Shown here: positions 11,411 through 21,870 of the stretch, piece by piece
Numbering within the stretch: position 1 is the stretch's first letter
How the letters are laid out: each line of letters starts with the position of its first letter
Assembly: GCA_036898135.1 (NCBI GenBank)
Contig: CM072513.1
Coordinates: 39,794,673 to 39,858,672 of the forward strand
Source: Oncomelania hupensis
Taxonomy: Eukaryota; Mollusca; Gastropoda; Littorinimorpha; Pomatiopsidae
Direction of reading: 5' to 3'
DNA: 64,000 nucleotides
Made by a program: the position numbers and the translations under genes
The notes under the pieces: generated by a model
What the model saw: only the letters and a program-made list of their open reading frames with translations
Told to the model about the DNA's origin: nothing
Databases searched by the model: none

Positions 11411-12239
11411 GCTCTCCTTTGTCTGTCGATGAAGGGGTCACGTGGGCATTTCCTTCGGCCGCATCACTTTGATCTGGACCTGTATAGTGCGGTTGTTCCT
11501 AAAGTTTAGTTTCCCTCTCCTTTTGTGCACTGAGTGGACGTTCGGCGTCATCATGGCCTGTGTTTTCTGAGGTGTTCGCCTTTTCTTGTGTTGACGATAG
11601 TAGCGTTGGTGTATAATATCCAACCAGCGCTTGTCCATCACTTTGTGTAGTGATTGAGTGTACTGCAGCCGTTGTCTTGCCGTCAGAAACATGATCAAGG
11701 CACACGTCTTTGGAAGTAGTTTACGCCTCAATTTCTCCCTTATCTGCGAGACTTTCCTGCTCTGCCGGATGTGTCTTTCACGGCTATAACTGGAAGTGTA
11801 GGAAGAGGATCGTTTACTCCCATCTGTCTCTCTTGCACTCCCTCCATCCCCTGCACCAGCCTGGACCATGACCGCTTCCTGGGAGGTGCGCGTTTCCGAG
11901 TGGTGATAATAACGGTGCTGATGTAGAGCTTTCGGCAAGTACGGTCTCATCACTGGATGCCGTGACTGCATTCACTTCAGTTGTTGTATTTGAAGCATGT
12001 TCATTATTTGAGACTGTGGGTTTAGTTTGACTTGGGTACATATCTGTCGGTGTTAATTATATAGTCATGTACTGTCAGGTCGTTACCAATACGTTGGGGT
12101 TTGGAGGCTTCATCCTCGTCACTTACTGTCTGTTCTCTGGAGTAAAGTGTGGAGTTTGTTTATCTGATATTTGTGTGTGCTGGAGGCTGTGAACCGAGTA
12201 CATTGTTGCTAATTGTTGCGTTGCATTGTTGCTCTGATC

Positions 12240-13442
12240 CTGCTCCGATCCTCTGTGGCTGCCACAAGGATCGGTGTTGGGTCCTGTCCTCTTTGATCTC
12301 TACACATCCCCTCTTTCTGACATCATCGATTCTCGCTCTGTCAATTATCATTCCTTTGCTGACGATACACAACTTCATAAACCTTCCGACCCCCATGATC
12401 TTGGCATTACAATAAATTTGATGCAAGAGTGCATCTGTGATGTCAAGTCCTGGATGACGTTCAACAAATTGAAACTTAATGACGAAACGACAGAAACCAT
12501 AATTATTTCATATCCTCGCACGACAACATCTCAGCTTCCATCTTCCTTTGTTGTTGGTAACTCTGTTGTCCAGTTTTCTGATTCTGTCAAAAACTTGGGC
12601 GTGATTTTCGACTCTCACCTGACTATGCAAGCTCACATTCAAACTCTAATCCGAACCCTAAATTTTGAACTCCGTCGAATCAACAGCATCCGTCACTTTC
12701 TGTCTGCCAAAGCCACTCAAACTCTTGTCTCAGCTTTCATTCTCTTACGGCCTGACTATTGTAACTCTCTCTTCTGTGGTTGCTCTGACTATCTATTGCA
12801 AAGACTTCATAAGATTCAAAATAATGCGCCCGTCTCATTCTTCGCATTCCAAGATCTGCCCATTTAACTCCTAGTCTTAAATCCCTACACTGGCTTCCCA
12901 TCGAACAAAGTATTGAATATAAAATTGCTTGCCTCTGCTTCAATGCTCTCTCTTCATCCGGCCCTTCTTATCTCAAAACCATGGTAAACCCCTACATACC
13001 CTCTAGAACACTCGATCTTCTTCTGCCCAAAATCTATGCATTCCACGAGTAAACAAATCCTTTGGTGAACGCTCATTTCATTTTTCTGCTCCCACCGTCT
13101 GGAACGCCCTTCCCACGTTTTCCCATTCTTCCAAAACACCTGCTGCATTTCGTTCTGGCCTCAAGACCCATCTGTTCAAACTTTCCTTTGATGACACCAC
13201 GATGTGAGTTTATGTTGAACTGTGTGTGTGTGTGTTTGTGTGTGTGTGTTTGTGTGTGTGCGTGTGTGTCTGTGCGCGTGTTCATATTATCTAATGACAT
13301 TTTGTATGTTTTGTTTAACATGTTTTATATTGTTATTGCGCAGCCATTTTAGTTCTTAGAAGTGTGTAATGTGAATGTATAGCGCTCTGAGCTTTCATTA
13401 GAAAGGGCTCTATATAAATGTTAATTACTATTGTTATTATTA
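12240..13442 (+). mobile_element. L2/CR1-type non-LTR retrotransposon, 5'-truncated and broken
   Basis: Plus-strand reverse-transcriptase text starts with [14 protein letters not shown] at 12262 and includes the catalytic FADDTQLH near 12358, [10 protein letters not shown] near 12748 and [11 protein letters not shown] near 12799. After a frameshift near 12832 it continues as SLHWLPIEQSIEYK, then SFGERSFHFSAPTVWNALP near 13060-13115 in other frames. The 3' end has 'ctctatataaatg' at 13409-13421 and an ATT-type tail, the usual end of L2/CR1-type elements in aquatic invertebrates. A TG microsatellite (13218-13272) sits in the 3' UTR. It lies between the transmembrane exon and the tail remnant of the minus-strand host gene, in opposite orientation. 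Confidence 0.85.
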
Positions 13443-13454
13443 ATTGCAGGACCT

Positions 13455-13642
13455 GTAAGAATACCATTAGGAACATGCCCATTATCGGGCACTATCCTGC
13501 CACATCTATGGCGGCTTTTGTACAAAGCAAACAGGCCTACACATACTGTATGAGCAAGAATACTCCTACTACTATTCCTAAGCTGGAGTTGTTCGTCGTC
13601 GCAGGGCTTGGCGTGGTTTTAGTCACTGATGTCAGTGTACCT
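13455..13642 (-). pseudogene. Transmembrane exon of the CUB-TM host gene
   Basis: The reverse strand has a good acceptor (gttctgttctccag) directly before 13642. The exon reads TLTSVTKTTPSPATTNNSS, then the hydrophobic run LGIVVGVFLLI, and, after a frame change near 13535, VGLFALYKSRHRCG, which looks like the end of a membrane helix followed by a basic stop-transfer. A donor-like ACAG|GTCCTG closes it at 13455. The exon starts with two bases completing a codon. The CUB exon at 16824-17105 ends with one base over, so the two join in phase 1 to give a Ser codon. The frame break inside the helix suggests the gene is no longer functional, though a single indel error cannot be excluded. The L2 element ends only about 12 bp downstream of the donor. 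Confidence 0.55.
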
Positions 13643-14410
13643 GGAGAACAGAACAACGACAATAATTTTTTTTTAAATTTTATTTTAACAACTTTATTAT
13701 CACCAATGTGAAATTCGGGCACTTTCATTTTCGAAAGTACAACAGCCCCAATGGAAGCGCTTAATCAAAGGTACATGCTGGGTGTGTTCTTGTCACCGGC
13801 ACTCACCCGTCTAGGACATGAGCGTCAGGATCTTTAAAGTCCGTTATGATAGAATGCATGTGACACAGACTAGACCTCGGACCACATTTTAAATCTGGCC
13901 ACACTACTGTGACAGTGGTGTTACTTTACCTGTCTGTGCAGACGCCGAACCGCCCGTATTAGGAAACTTTCGTGTGGTGGACTAGGAATCTGCGTTTGAG
14001 TTCCACGCCGATAAAAAACAACAACATCTAGACGGTTTCTCAGCACACCACTACATATCTCATTGGTAGCAAAGCAGGCACATAGACCTACTGAGACAAC
14101 TCTGTACCAAAGCGTTTGTGTTTATGCAACAAGCATTGGATTGTGTTTACATCTAGGCCTATGTGACTAAGTATGCTGTATGTCGCTAAGATTTCTGAGT
14201 ACGCAGACGGAGTCATTAAAGCCAACAGTGAATAAACCGATAATAAAGTCACTTATCCGTCTTGCAAGTTTGTCCGAGGTTCTCGTAATCATTAGGATGC
14301 AGAATGCCTACTCATTAGATATATTGACGTAATGGAGCAGAGTCCTGGGTACGTCATTAAATATAGAGTACCAGTACATAGACGTAGAGTGACCCGGATA
14401 AATATGTTAT
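13643..14410. other. Intronic or intergenic sequence without recognised content
   Basis: No coding text or known repeat was identified. On the inferred minus-strand gene it would be part of the intron between the CUB exon and the transmembrane exon. Confidence 0.4.
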
Positions 14411-14416
14411 TGTTAT

Positions 14417-15079
14417 ATGATTGAATTCTCTCAGACTGTCAGAAATCTGGGAGTCCACCTTGATAGGGCACTTTCAATGGAACTCCACATTAACAATCTC
14501 TGCAAGGCCATTTTCCTAGAACTCCGCAGGATTAGTCATATAAGACCCTTTTTGACAGTGGGCGCTACAAAGAAGTTGATGTCTGCTTTTGTACTGTCAA
14601 GAATGGACTACTGCAACTCCCTGTTTGTAGGTCTTCCCAACACTCTACTGGACAAACTTCAAAAAGCACAAAACAACGCAGCCCGTATCGTGCTCAAGAA
14701 GCGCAAATTCGACAGCGCGAAACCGCTTCTTCAGGAACTCCATTGGTTGCCAGTGCGCGCGCGTGTCGAATACAAAGTTGCAATGCTTTGTTACCGCAGT
14801 CTGCACGGTCTAGCACCTTCTTATCTGTCTGAGCTCTTAACGCCATATCGTCCATCCAGATCTCTCCGTTCCGCTGACGCTGGTCACCTTTCTGTGCCAC
14901 GCATTAAGCTGGAGACGTATGGTCGTCGTTCTTTCTCCTTTGCTGCTCCTACACTTTGGAATTCCTTGCCTCAGCCTCTCCGTGACACCCCTACTCTATC
15001 TGCATTCAAATCTAGACTTAAAACACATCTTTTCCATGAACACCTCTTGAAAAAAATTCCTGCCCACCAGCCGTCCTTA
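14417..15079 (+). CDS. Reverse transcriptase C-terminal domain, L2/CR1-type fragment
   Basis: An uninterrupted frame reads VRNLGVHLDRALSMELH, SRMDYCNSLFVGLP near 14599, AQNNAARIVLKKRK near 14668, ELHWLPVRARVEYK near 14734, GLAPSYLSELL near 14808, RSFSFAAPTLWNSLP near 14930 and FKSRLKTHLFHEHLL near 15010. This is the thumb and C-terminal region of L2/CR1-type polymerases; the catalytic palm with its FADD motif has been lost by 5' truncation. The frame stays open into a CAT-rich 3' UTR up to 15391, but family similarity ends near 15070. It is a dead fragment without the polymerase active site. Confidence 0.85.
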
Positions 15080-15404
15080 ACCTCTTTTTGTGGTCATCGT
15101 ACCTTCATCATCGTCGTCATCATGGTCATCATCATGGTCGTCATCATCATCATCGTCGTCATCAACCTCATCATATCATCGTCACCGTCGTTGTCATCTT
15201 CTTTCTCAGTGTCGTCGTCATCGTCGTCGTCATCGTCGCTGTTTTCCTCATCTTCGTCGTCGTTGTGGCCCAGGTGTGTTTGGCTGCTTGAGTGTCTGTG
15301 CAGGTGTTGTGTTGTGGTGTCTTTTTGTGGTGATCATAGTAGTTGCTCCATGGCGTTTTTAAGTAAATTGCTCGTTTCTGTTTCTGTGTGAAATGCACGT
15401 ATAC

Positions 15405-15441
15405 TGATAGAGATAGACAATTTTATTGTGCTTTGTATTTT

Positions 15442-15479
<38 letters not shown>

Positions 15480-15990
15480 GGAGACATAGAGTGAGTGGGT
15501 GTGTTTGACTATGTTTTAATACTGTGGTGATAGAGATGGACAATTTTTTTAAAATTATTATTGTGCATTGTATTTTATTGTGTGCATGTCTGTGTGTGTG
15601 TGTGTGTGTGGGAGTGTGTGTATGTGTGTGTGCGTGGGGTGACATAGAGTGAGTGGGTGTGTTAGCATATGTTTTAATACTGTGGTGATAGAGATAGACA
15701 ATTTTATTGTGCTTTTGTATTTTATTGTGTGTGGTTGTGTGTATGTGTGTGTATGTATGTGTGTGTATGTGTGTATGCGTGGGAGACATAGAGTGAGTGG
15801 GTGTGTTTGACTATGTTTTAATACTGTGGTGATAGAGATAGACAATTTTATTGTGCTTTTTTTTTTTTTTTTTAAATTTTATTGTGTGTGTGGTTGTGTG
15901 TATGTATGTGTGTGTGTATGTGTGTATGTGTGTATGCGTGGGAGACATAGAGTGAGTGGGTGTGTTTGACTATATTTTAATACTGTGGTG
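15405..15990. repeat. About 150-bp minisatellite, four units, in the 3' UTR of the L2 copy
   Basis: Four units each contain 'gatagagatagacaatttt', a TG-rich run of variable length, 'gggagacatagagtgagtgg' and 'gttttaatactgtgg'. Approximate unit starts are 15405, 15528, 15687 and 15830. Units differ mainly in TG-run length and one T-run at 15858-15873. Confidence 0.85.
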
Positions 15991-16164
15991 TTTGGTTTTG
16001 TGTTTTGATGCTTTTATTCTTTTATGTTCCTTGAATATTTATTTATGGCTGGCTGTAACTGCGCTTTGAGCTTCTCCTGAGGGAAAGGCGTAGAATTTTA
16101 AATGAAATAAATTATTATTATTATTATTTATACTCTCATCCGAAGGAGTAGGAAACGGGAGTAA

Positions 16165-16245
16165 AGTGTCTTTCCCAAGGACACAACACAATGCCCCGGC
16201 CTGGGCTCGAACTCGGGACCTTCAGATCCGCAAGCAAAAAAGTAA
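16165..16245 (-). mobile_element. tRNA-derived SINE-like fragment
   Basis: The word 'gctcgaactcgggacctt' at 16205-16222 is the reverse of a tRNA-type B box with flanks. The preceding 'cccaaggacacaacac' at 16173-16188 is common in tRNA-derived repeats of aquatic animals. Only this part is recognisable. Confidence 0.45.
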
Positions 16246-16375
16246 CTCCAGCGACCTTGACCTTAGTGGTAGTACAAAATATGATGGCTCGGGAGGCTGG
16301 CCACTCATCTAGGTAATGTCCCTATGAAGTCAAAATCCGTTCAGTGGATCTTGAGATATGGCGTGCAGCAGACGG

Positions 16376-16376
16376 A

Positions 16377-16448
<72 letters not shown>

Positions 16449-16800
16449 TCTCATTAATCAATCAAACAAACAATAATCATCGTCATCATTCATCATCATC
16501 ATCATCATCATCATCATTATGGAAAACATACTATATTACTCATTTGTGCTGGACGTTGTGGTGGTTATCATCATCATAATCATAATCATCATCATCATCA
16601 CCATCATCATCATCGTCATCATCAATGTATCAATCAATCAATCAATCAAACAAATATCCATCAATCATCTATCATCATCAGCATCATTATGGAAAACAAA
16701 CTACTATAACTCATTTTTGTTGAACGATGTGGTTATCATCATCATCGTCGTCGTCGTCATCATCATCATCATCATCATCGTCATCAATATTATCATCATT
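16376..16800. repeat. Compound (CAT)n arrays with a repeated exon-edge segment
   Basis: CAT arrays lie at 16377-16449, 16488-16517, 16571-16620 and 16736-16782. Between them lie two degenerate copies (near 16518-16570 and 16690-16735) of the segment spanning the CUB exon donor at 16805-16850. All share a 'ctcatttt' or 'ctcactttt' core followed by 'ggacgttgtggt' or a close variant. Confidence 0.75.
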
Positions 16801-16823
16801 AATATGGGAAGCAGGCCACTCAC

Positions 16824-17105
16824 TTTTACTGGACGTTGTGGTGGTGGACGATGATGGGGATGTTAACGGCACAGGTCTAATTTTTGGCGATATTGAAGTT
16901 GCTGTCGCCTTCGTCGTTGTCGCGTTATTAAATGTCCAGAACTGTAGCAAGAAGCCTCCGCTGTTCATTGAAGCGTCTGAACGGAGCCTGACAATCAGGT
17001 AATGATCGGGACGGCTCACATCAGTGTTACTGCACACGTTCTTGGGCAGTTCCGATTCAACAGCAGTCCCGCATTTAAGGTAAATATTATGCTGCCCAAT
17101 GTCCC
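16824..17105 (-). pseudogene. CUB-domain exon of a host gene
   Basis: The reverse strand has a textbook acceptor (tttttgacatttcag) just before 17105 and a strong donor (GTGAGT) at 16823-16818, giving a 282-bp exon. It encodes IGQHNIYLKCGTAVESEL, NVCSNTDVSRPDHYLIVRL, then RSDASMNSGGFLLQFW, and a Thr/Ser-rich linker. The two Cys residues and the (L/V)R(F/L)RSD...GF(L)L...(Y/W) ending match the C-terminal half of a CUB domain, an extracellular protein-binding fold. The exon is open throughout and starts two bases into a codon; the phase-1 end matches the transmembrane exon at 13455-13642. Taken alone it could be functional; it is typed as a pseudogene because the downstream exons look frameshifted. 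Upstream exons were not found. To the right of the exon the intron is filled by retroelements. Confidence 0.65.
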
Positions 17106-17271
17106 CTGAAATGTCAAAAAGGGAAAAAATCAGCGCACACTCATTTTAAATAGCAACCCAGCTGCGTGAGTGATTCTTTTCTCACTAAAGTCATTTATTT
17201 TACTTCACATGATATCAAATCAATCAACCAATATTTTATTTTAACGTCACTTCACAAGACAACATTTTAAT

Positions 17272-17282
17272 ATGTAAACAAT
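17272..17282. repeat. Left target-site duplication of truncated N1 copy
   Basis: atgtaaacaat at 17272-17282 recurs at 19187-19197. It brackets the small N1 copy together with the solo LTR inside it. Confidence 0.8.
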
Positions 17283-19186
17283 GGGATTGTAACATGCAGA
17301 CCCGTTTACCCCGCGCTATTTGAGCTTTTGCTTGTTTAGCAGTAGTAACACTTAAAAGGTTACTGTAGTCTATAGCAGACGATTAAGGTATAACTGATGT
17401 GTACACACACACTGTGAGCTGACGCGAGCCGTTTAGTGACATCATCGCAGCCTACGATCCAGTTTTGAACTTTATAGCCACTTAGATTGTTTCATCCAAT
17501 CAGGACACAGGTAGAGTGATTAGGACCAGTTCTGGCTGATTCAGTCAAAGCCAAGTATTGGGTCAGTTGTGTGGAAAGCTCTGAGCAGTACACAGCTACA
17601 CTCGAGCAGAGAAATATCTCCACTGATAGAACAGGGAAGCAGTGCTTGTTGAATATTTGAATTCAATCAAGTAGCCACGGGCCTGACATTGTCGAACAGT
17701 AAATGAACATACTTCTGTTTCATCGTGATGTATTTATATTATTGTTGAAATTATGTTTGTGGAATTTGCTATGCATAGATTTGAATTGTTAGTCCGACTT
17801 TGTGTGACCACGTGGAAGAAGCCGACCACGAGGCAAGCATGACCGGCCGACGCCATGTTGTATACCTGACAGAACCACTGTTGTTTAACCTATATGTATG
17901 CTTGCAAACCAGTGGCTGTATCAGTGAAGGTTAATAATATTATTAATTTTTTATGTGTATAGTTAGCCATGATTTATATTTATATATGTATAGGAAATTA
18001 GAGTGGAGATTCCAGTGGACCACCGACTTTGCAGAATGTTCGTCGCTTATGTATAGAGATGTGGAGCTATCACTGAGGGCTACTTTGGCTTTCAGTGAGA
18101 TGCTCTGCACAGACCTATTAATCAGGGTTGTGCAGAATTTCGTCTCATATGTTACAGACGAGCAGGCAGGATATCATGAGCCCAACTCAACAGAAGAGCA
18201 GAACCTAATCTACAATTCGAGTTGGCTGCTGAGGCATCTACAGCATCGAGCGCAGATAGCCCACCCGTCGAACACAAGCAACGACAACACAGAGTGTCGT
18301 AGAAACTACCTCAACGCAGCGCTTCAACCACGAAAACTATCAGTTAAGTGCCCAGGAAACAGTGCTCTAAAACTGTATCAAAAGGACCACAGTAGTCCAC
18401 TCTTCATGAACGCTAGTAGCCAGGGCCCTATGAAGAAAAAGTAGCTGCCTAGATTATCAGCGAGCGACCATTCGCATTGACAATTGAACTTTTAAGTTAG
18501 ATTCGTACTTCGAAGATCGTGTATAGAGTAGAAGAAATAAATGTGTGATTTTGACTGTTATCAAGTGGCTGGACTACATATGATTCATAGCCGTATGAAA
18601 GCTAGTGTGACAGTAATCTTTTACCATTTTTCTATCTATCTCTGTACCCCAGCCTTAACACAGACCGAGCTAAACAAATAAATGTATTAAAGTAATTCAC
18701 CGGGTGACTCACTAGCGGTTCCCATAGAATAAGACGTGAGGGTTACAGCATTCCACTGTGCAGAGCCCAGCAACAATAAAACCCCACGTCACAGGGATGA
18801 GGTGCTACAGAAGACTTCTGGGCATTTCCTATACTCAGCACATCACAAACGACGAAGTCCGACAGACCATCACACAAGCCATTGGACAACATGATGACAT
18901 GCTCACATTGGTGATGAAACGGAAACTCCGAAAGGACAGGCACGTCACCAGAGCATCAGGCCTTGCAAAAACCATCCTGCAAGGCACGGTGCAAGGAGGC
19001 AGAAGAAGGGGGAGACCGAAAATGAGGAGGGAGGAAAACATTCGAGAATGCAATGGCTTGACACTGAGCGAAAACATGAGGGTTGCTGAGGACAGAGAAA
19101 GATGCTGGTTATGCTATGCTGGTTAAACGATCATCTGTGGTGCCCCAATGACCTTCGAGTTACGGGATCGGATAGGATAGGATAGG
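17283..19186 (+). mobile_element. Short 5'-truncated N1 copy, interrupted by a solo LTR
   Basis: The N1-derived part is only 17283-17287 plus 18794-19186. It reads MRCYRRLLGISYTQH, then HVTRASGLAKTILQ and GGRRRGRP, and ends in four ggata units at 19170-19188. It is flanked by the 11-bp duplication atgtaaacaat. A solo LTR was later inserted five bases from its 5' end, giving the second duplication gggat. Confidence 0.8.
17288..18793 (+). mobile_element. Solo LTR of gypsy A family, A2-like, divergent
   Basis: A 1506-bp sequence starting TGTAAC and ending GTCACA, flanked by gggat at 17283-17287 and 18794-18798. It aligns along its length with the 1538-bp LTR of element A2 (for example the stretches near 18020-18170 and 18520-18780), with many substitutions. 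There is no internal region, so it is a solo LTR. A frame at 17953-18444 inside it is also partly open in A2 but tracks plain nucleotide similarity, and no function is claimed. Confidence 0.85.
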
Positions 19187-19219
19187 ATGTAAACAATCTG
19201 AATTTCAGATATGTTACTG
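19187..19219 (-). mobile_element. Continuation of the L2-type RT fragment interrupted by gypsy B
   Basis: The reverse strand continues the reverse transcriptase reading from 32017. LADDTTLQNQGS at the right side joins NISEIQIVY here once gypsy B and one copy of actg are removed. Confidence 0.65.
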
Positions 19220-19220
19220 A

Positions 19221-19850
19221 TGTTACACTCGGTTTGATGTTGGTGTTTTTCTATCAGTATTTGATTCAGCCCCGATGCTTGAATTCCTGATAGGTGTGTA
19301 ACTCAGATTCGTTTATCCACGCAACCCGTTCAAACAGCATACAAGTCACAGAGTCGACGTATGAAGTTTTCCACTTTTATTCAGCGTTCATCAACAACTG
19401 CATTCAATCACCTTTTCCACTCTCAACTTTTTACTTTCCAACTCACTATCAACAACAACACTCTCAACCTTTGAAACAGTGCGGCACTTTTATAGTCTCT
19501 TGATACTCCCGAACAATTTAGAACACGGTAGAAATGACGCACTACCACCAATCGAACTAAAGATCGTCATCACTGACTTACGTCATACATATTTCTTCTC
19601 CTTCCAGGAAAGTTCACAAACTTCGATATTTATCGGGAAGTTTCCATCGATAGTAAATACTAAAATCTAGAGAATTCTCCAATAATATCGACTAACGAAA
19701 ATTATCAGCGTTATACAAAGCTTCTTCTAACAACAATGCAAACTCAAATCAAAGGTAAATACATTCTATTATTGAATACATTGCAAAACGAAACTATTAG
19801 ATCTATCGTGCGCGCTTCAGACATACTATCATTCGCGTTTCAACGTAACA
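19221..19850 (-). repeat. Gypsy B left LTR (3' LTR on the minus strand)
   Basis: 630 bp, TGTTAC...GTAACA termini. It is homologous to the split right LTR and to the solo LTR at 43338-44680. It is about 29 bp longer than the right LTR because of an indel near 19305-19345. Confidence 0.92.
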
Positions 19851-19866
19851 TAACCCCCCACTCAAG
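19851..19866 (-). other. Gypsy B polypurine tract
   Basis: On the minus strand a run of seven G residues within tcttgagtggggggtta directly abuts the LTR, the position of the plus-strand DNA primer in LTR elements. Confidence 0.7.
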
Positions 19867-20037
19867 AAGAAATTTACCCAATTTCTTTCAACAACGTTGA
19901 AACGTAATGCACAAACAAAGTCTTAATTCTGGACTTTCTGAATACTGTCATTGGGCTCAGTTCATTCACACAGAGTCAATGTTCTTCCATCCGCAATTCT
20001 ATCAGGATATTGTCACTGTTCACATTTATCTACACAG

Positions 20038-20925
20038 TCAATGTTTTTTCATCCGCAAGGAAACGACGCCCTCGTCAGTTGCTGTTGTCATCGGCCCAGG
20101 GTCAAAGACGATGATCACGTGGGCTTTCCTGGAGTCAGTGCATCCTCCGTTGTCTCCTTCTTCCGTCGGATGTCCGACGCAGTCGACGTGGTCAGCTCCC
20201 AGGATGCACTTGCTGGGTCTCACGATCAGGTTGGCTTCTTGAAGACGGTGGAACAGCTCCCTCAAGGTCTGCAGATGCTCTTCCCAGGTGTGGGTGTGGA
20301 CTAGCAGGTCGTCCCAGTAACACACGACATTGTCCATTCCTTTGAGCATCTTCTTCATCCCTCTCTTCAGGGTAGCTCCGCTGTTGACCATGCCAAAGGG
20401 CATCCTTAGGCACTCGTACGTCCCATCAGGAGTTATAAAAGCAGTCTTTGGTATGTCCTGTTGACGCACGGGGACTTGCCAATAACCCTTGCTGAGGTCA
20501 ATCTTTGAGAAGATTCTACTCCCCGATAGTTGGCGGAAGAGGTCTGCTGCGGTAGGCATCGGCTCGGGGTCGAAGACGGTGATCTTATTAACCTTCCTGT
20601 AGTCGATGCATACTCTGTTGCTCCCGTCCTTCTTCTTCACGACCACGACAGGGGACGCGTAGGGGGAACTGGACTCCCTGATGATGCCCATCTTCAGCAT
20701 CTCATCGATATCTTTCTTCAAGGATTCACGGGCCTTGAAAGGGATCGGGAATGGTTTGGATCGAACATATAATAAGTCTCCTCTCTGAAAATCCTTACGG
20801 GAAGAGAGGGGACTATAAACTGATAAACATAACATGGATCGAACAGGGATATTTGGTGGACTTCATGTTCGACCAAAGTCGTAGAGCCTGGGACATCATT
20901 GAAGTTATGGGGAAACTCGCCCATA
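20038..20925 (-). pseudogene. Gypsy B reverse transcriptase remnant
   Basis: The minus strand begins MGEFPHNFNDVPGST at 20925, continues as VRSKPFPIPFKARESL near 20765, SSSPYASPVVVVKKKDGS, CIDYRKVNKI, then KIDLSKGYWQVPV near 20500 and MPFGMVNSGATL near 20400. The catalytic YWDD box is at 20310-20321. The text stops after SKCILGADHVDCVGH near 20165, where the connection and RNase H domains should begin; those are absent and the polypurine tract follows within 300 bp. A 67-bp insertion at 20768-20834 plus a frame change interrupts the N-terminus. The domain order INT-RT is inverted relative to ordinary Ty3/gypsy elements. Confidence 0.85.
20768..20834. mobile_element. Small 67-bp insertion with internal inverted repeat
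   Basis: The 67 bp lie between two copies of tggatcgaaca (20757-20767 and 20835-20845) inside the RT coding region of gypsy B. The insert contains near-perfect arms, agtctcctctct near 20775 and agagaggggact near 20803. It looks like a tiny MITE or foldback insertion. Confidence 0.6.
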
Positions 20926-20930
20926 AGGTC

Positions 20931-21870
20931 TGTAATGTTTATTTGAGCTCGTCGCAAGTATAAGTGCAGAGAATAATTATGTTGGGAGCCTGTACTATAA
21001 AGGATGTGACGTACCGGCGCGAGACACGATTGGATGACGTCGACTGAAGTTTTTGCATCACACGTACACAATGACGTGGTTCCTGCGGTATTTAAAACAT
21101 TCTTTGGACAGAATAAAATATTGCCAACCAGTAATCTTAATCGTTTCACGGAGTTGAATGTTAGTATATATATAATATTTACAAACAACTTAACAGATTA
21201 AGAGAGTTCAATTTCAATGACAGCTTATCAACTTCCTGGATATTGTTTAGCAACGAGAACTGTTAGCTCGTGACTAGACGACAGAACTTTGCCTGAGAAG
21301 GATGAACCTCCTTAGTTCCTCTTTCACGCCTTTTAACAATAACTTTACAGTCGGCAAAGTAACTAGTCAATCCATTCAACGCAGGGTTGAAACTGCAGGA
21401 TTTGAAGAAGTTCGAACTGGGTCGGACTTCTTCCTAATTTGTTCTCATTCTACCTGTGAGTCGGGTTACCTATTTTGCCGAGTTTCATCCGGTGACTATC
21501 GTTCATCATTGTATCTACCCGGATTGATCGGTATCATCATGACATTGCACGAAAGACTTTGAAAGAACTTTGCGAATACTTATATGACTCTTCGTATCAT
21601 CTACATCCTCGATCGTCATTACGTCAATGTTACTCAAGCTGAGTCCATATTTATTTTATGTGTTGGCTAAGTTAGAAAGCCATCTTACTATCATCCATTC
21701 AGTAAAAATAAGTTAATGTGAAGTAAAGTTGTCTTTTAGTTTGTAAAAGAGAGATGAGGAAGGGTTGATGTGTAAAGTTTAATGTTCAACATCATTTCAG
21801 ACAATTAACAAAACACGCACATAACTGGAAACTTAAACGTTCCTCACTATCTCATCTCAAATTCGTAACA
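20931..21870. mobile_element. Solo LTR C (940 bp) inside gypsy B pol
   Basis: Begins TGTAATG and ends CGTAACA, flanked by aggtc at 20926-20930 and 21871-21875. Removing it and one aggtc restores the minus-strand reading ELKDL|MGEFPHNFNDVPG. It contains a TATA-like tatttaaaa at 21089 followed by aataaaat near 21112 on the plus strand. No internal coding region is present. It does not match the A, B or BEL LTRs of this window as far as I can read. Confidence 0.85.

Larger units (their letters stand above)
10240..12162 (-). pseudogene. Ser/Thr/Gln-rich coding remnant, probable cytoplasmic tail of the CUB-TM gene
   Basis: The reverse strand shows coding-like text that jumps between frames. From the 5' side: QTPHFTPENRQ near 12155, VSDEDEASKPQRIGND near 12110, SQTKPTVSNNEH near 12035, TSQEAVMVQAGAGDGG near 11890, KTTAAVHSITTQSDGQ near 11680, SDAAEGNAHVTPSSTD near 11460, VDTDVKTPETGHLPP near 11205, a Gln run at 11127-11150, and VPIPKTFIGNSISALDD near 11030. 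Below 10870 it becomes a degenerate Gln/Asn/Lys/Glu-rich low-complexity tract. A possible acceptor (aatatcag) precedes position 12162 and fits the phase of the upstream transmembrane exon. Several frame changes and stops (for example at 11502 and 10866) indicate decay. Neighbouring retroelements have long clean ORFs, so general sequencing error is an unlikely cause. The link to the CUB gene is inferred from strand, order and phase. Confidence 0.5.
14412..16127 (+). mobile_element. L2/CR1-type non-LTR retrotransposon, 5'-truncated
   Basis: The element begins abruptly in the C-terminal part of the reverse transcriptase, carries a long 3' UTR with a tandem repeat, and ends with an (ATT)n tail at 16108-16127. 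It is separate from the 12.24-13.44 kb copy, whose coding text differs clearly. No target duplication was resolved. Confidence 0.85.

Noticed and set aside
17283..19186. Chimeric LTR/non-LTR transcript retroposed as one unit
   Set aside because: The gggat duplication around the LTR part shows two sequential insertions, not a single chimeric event.
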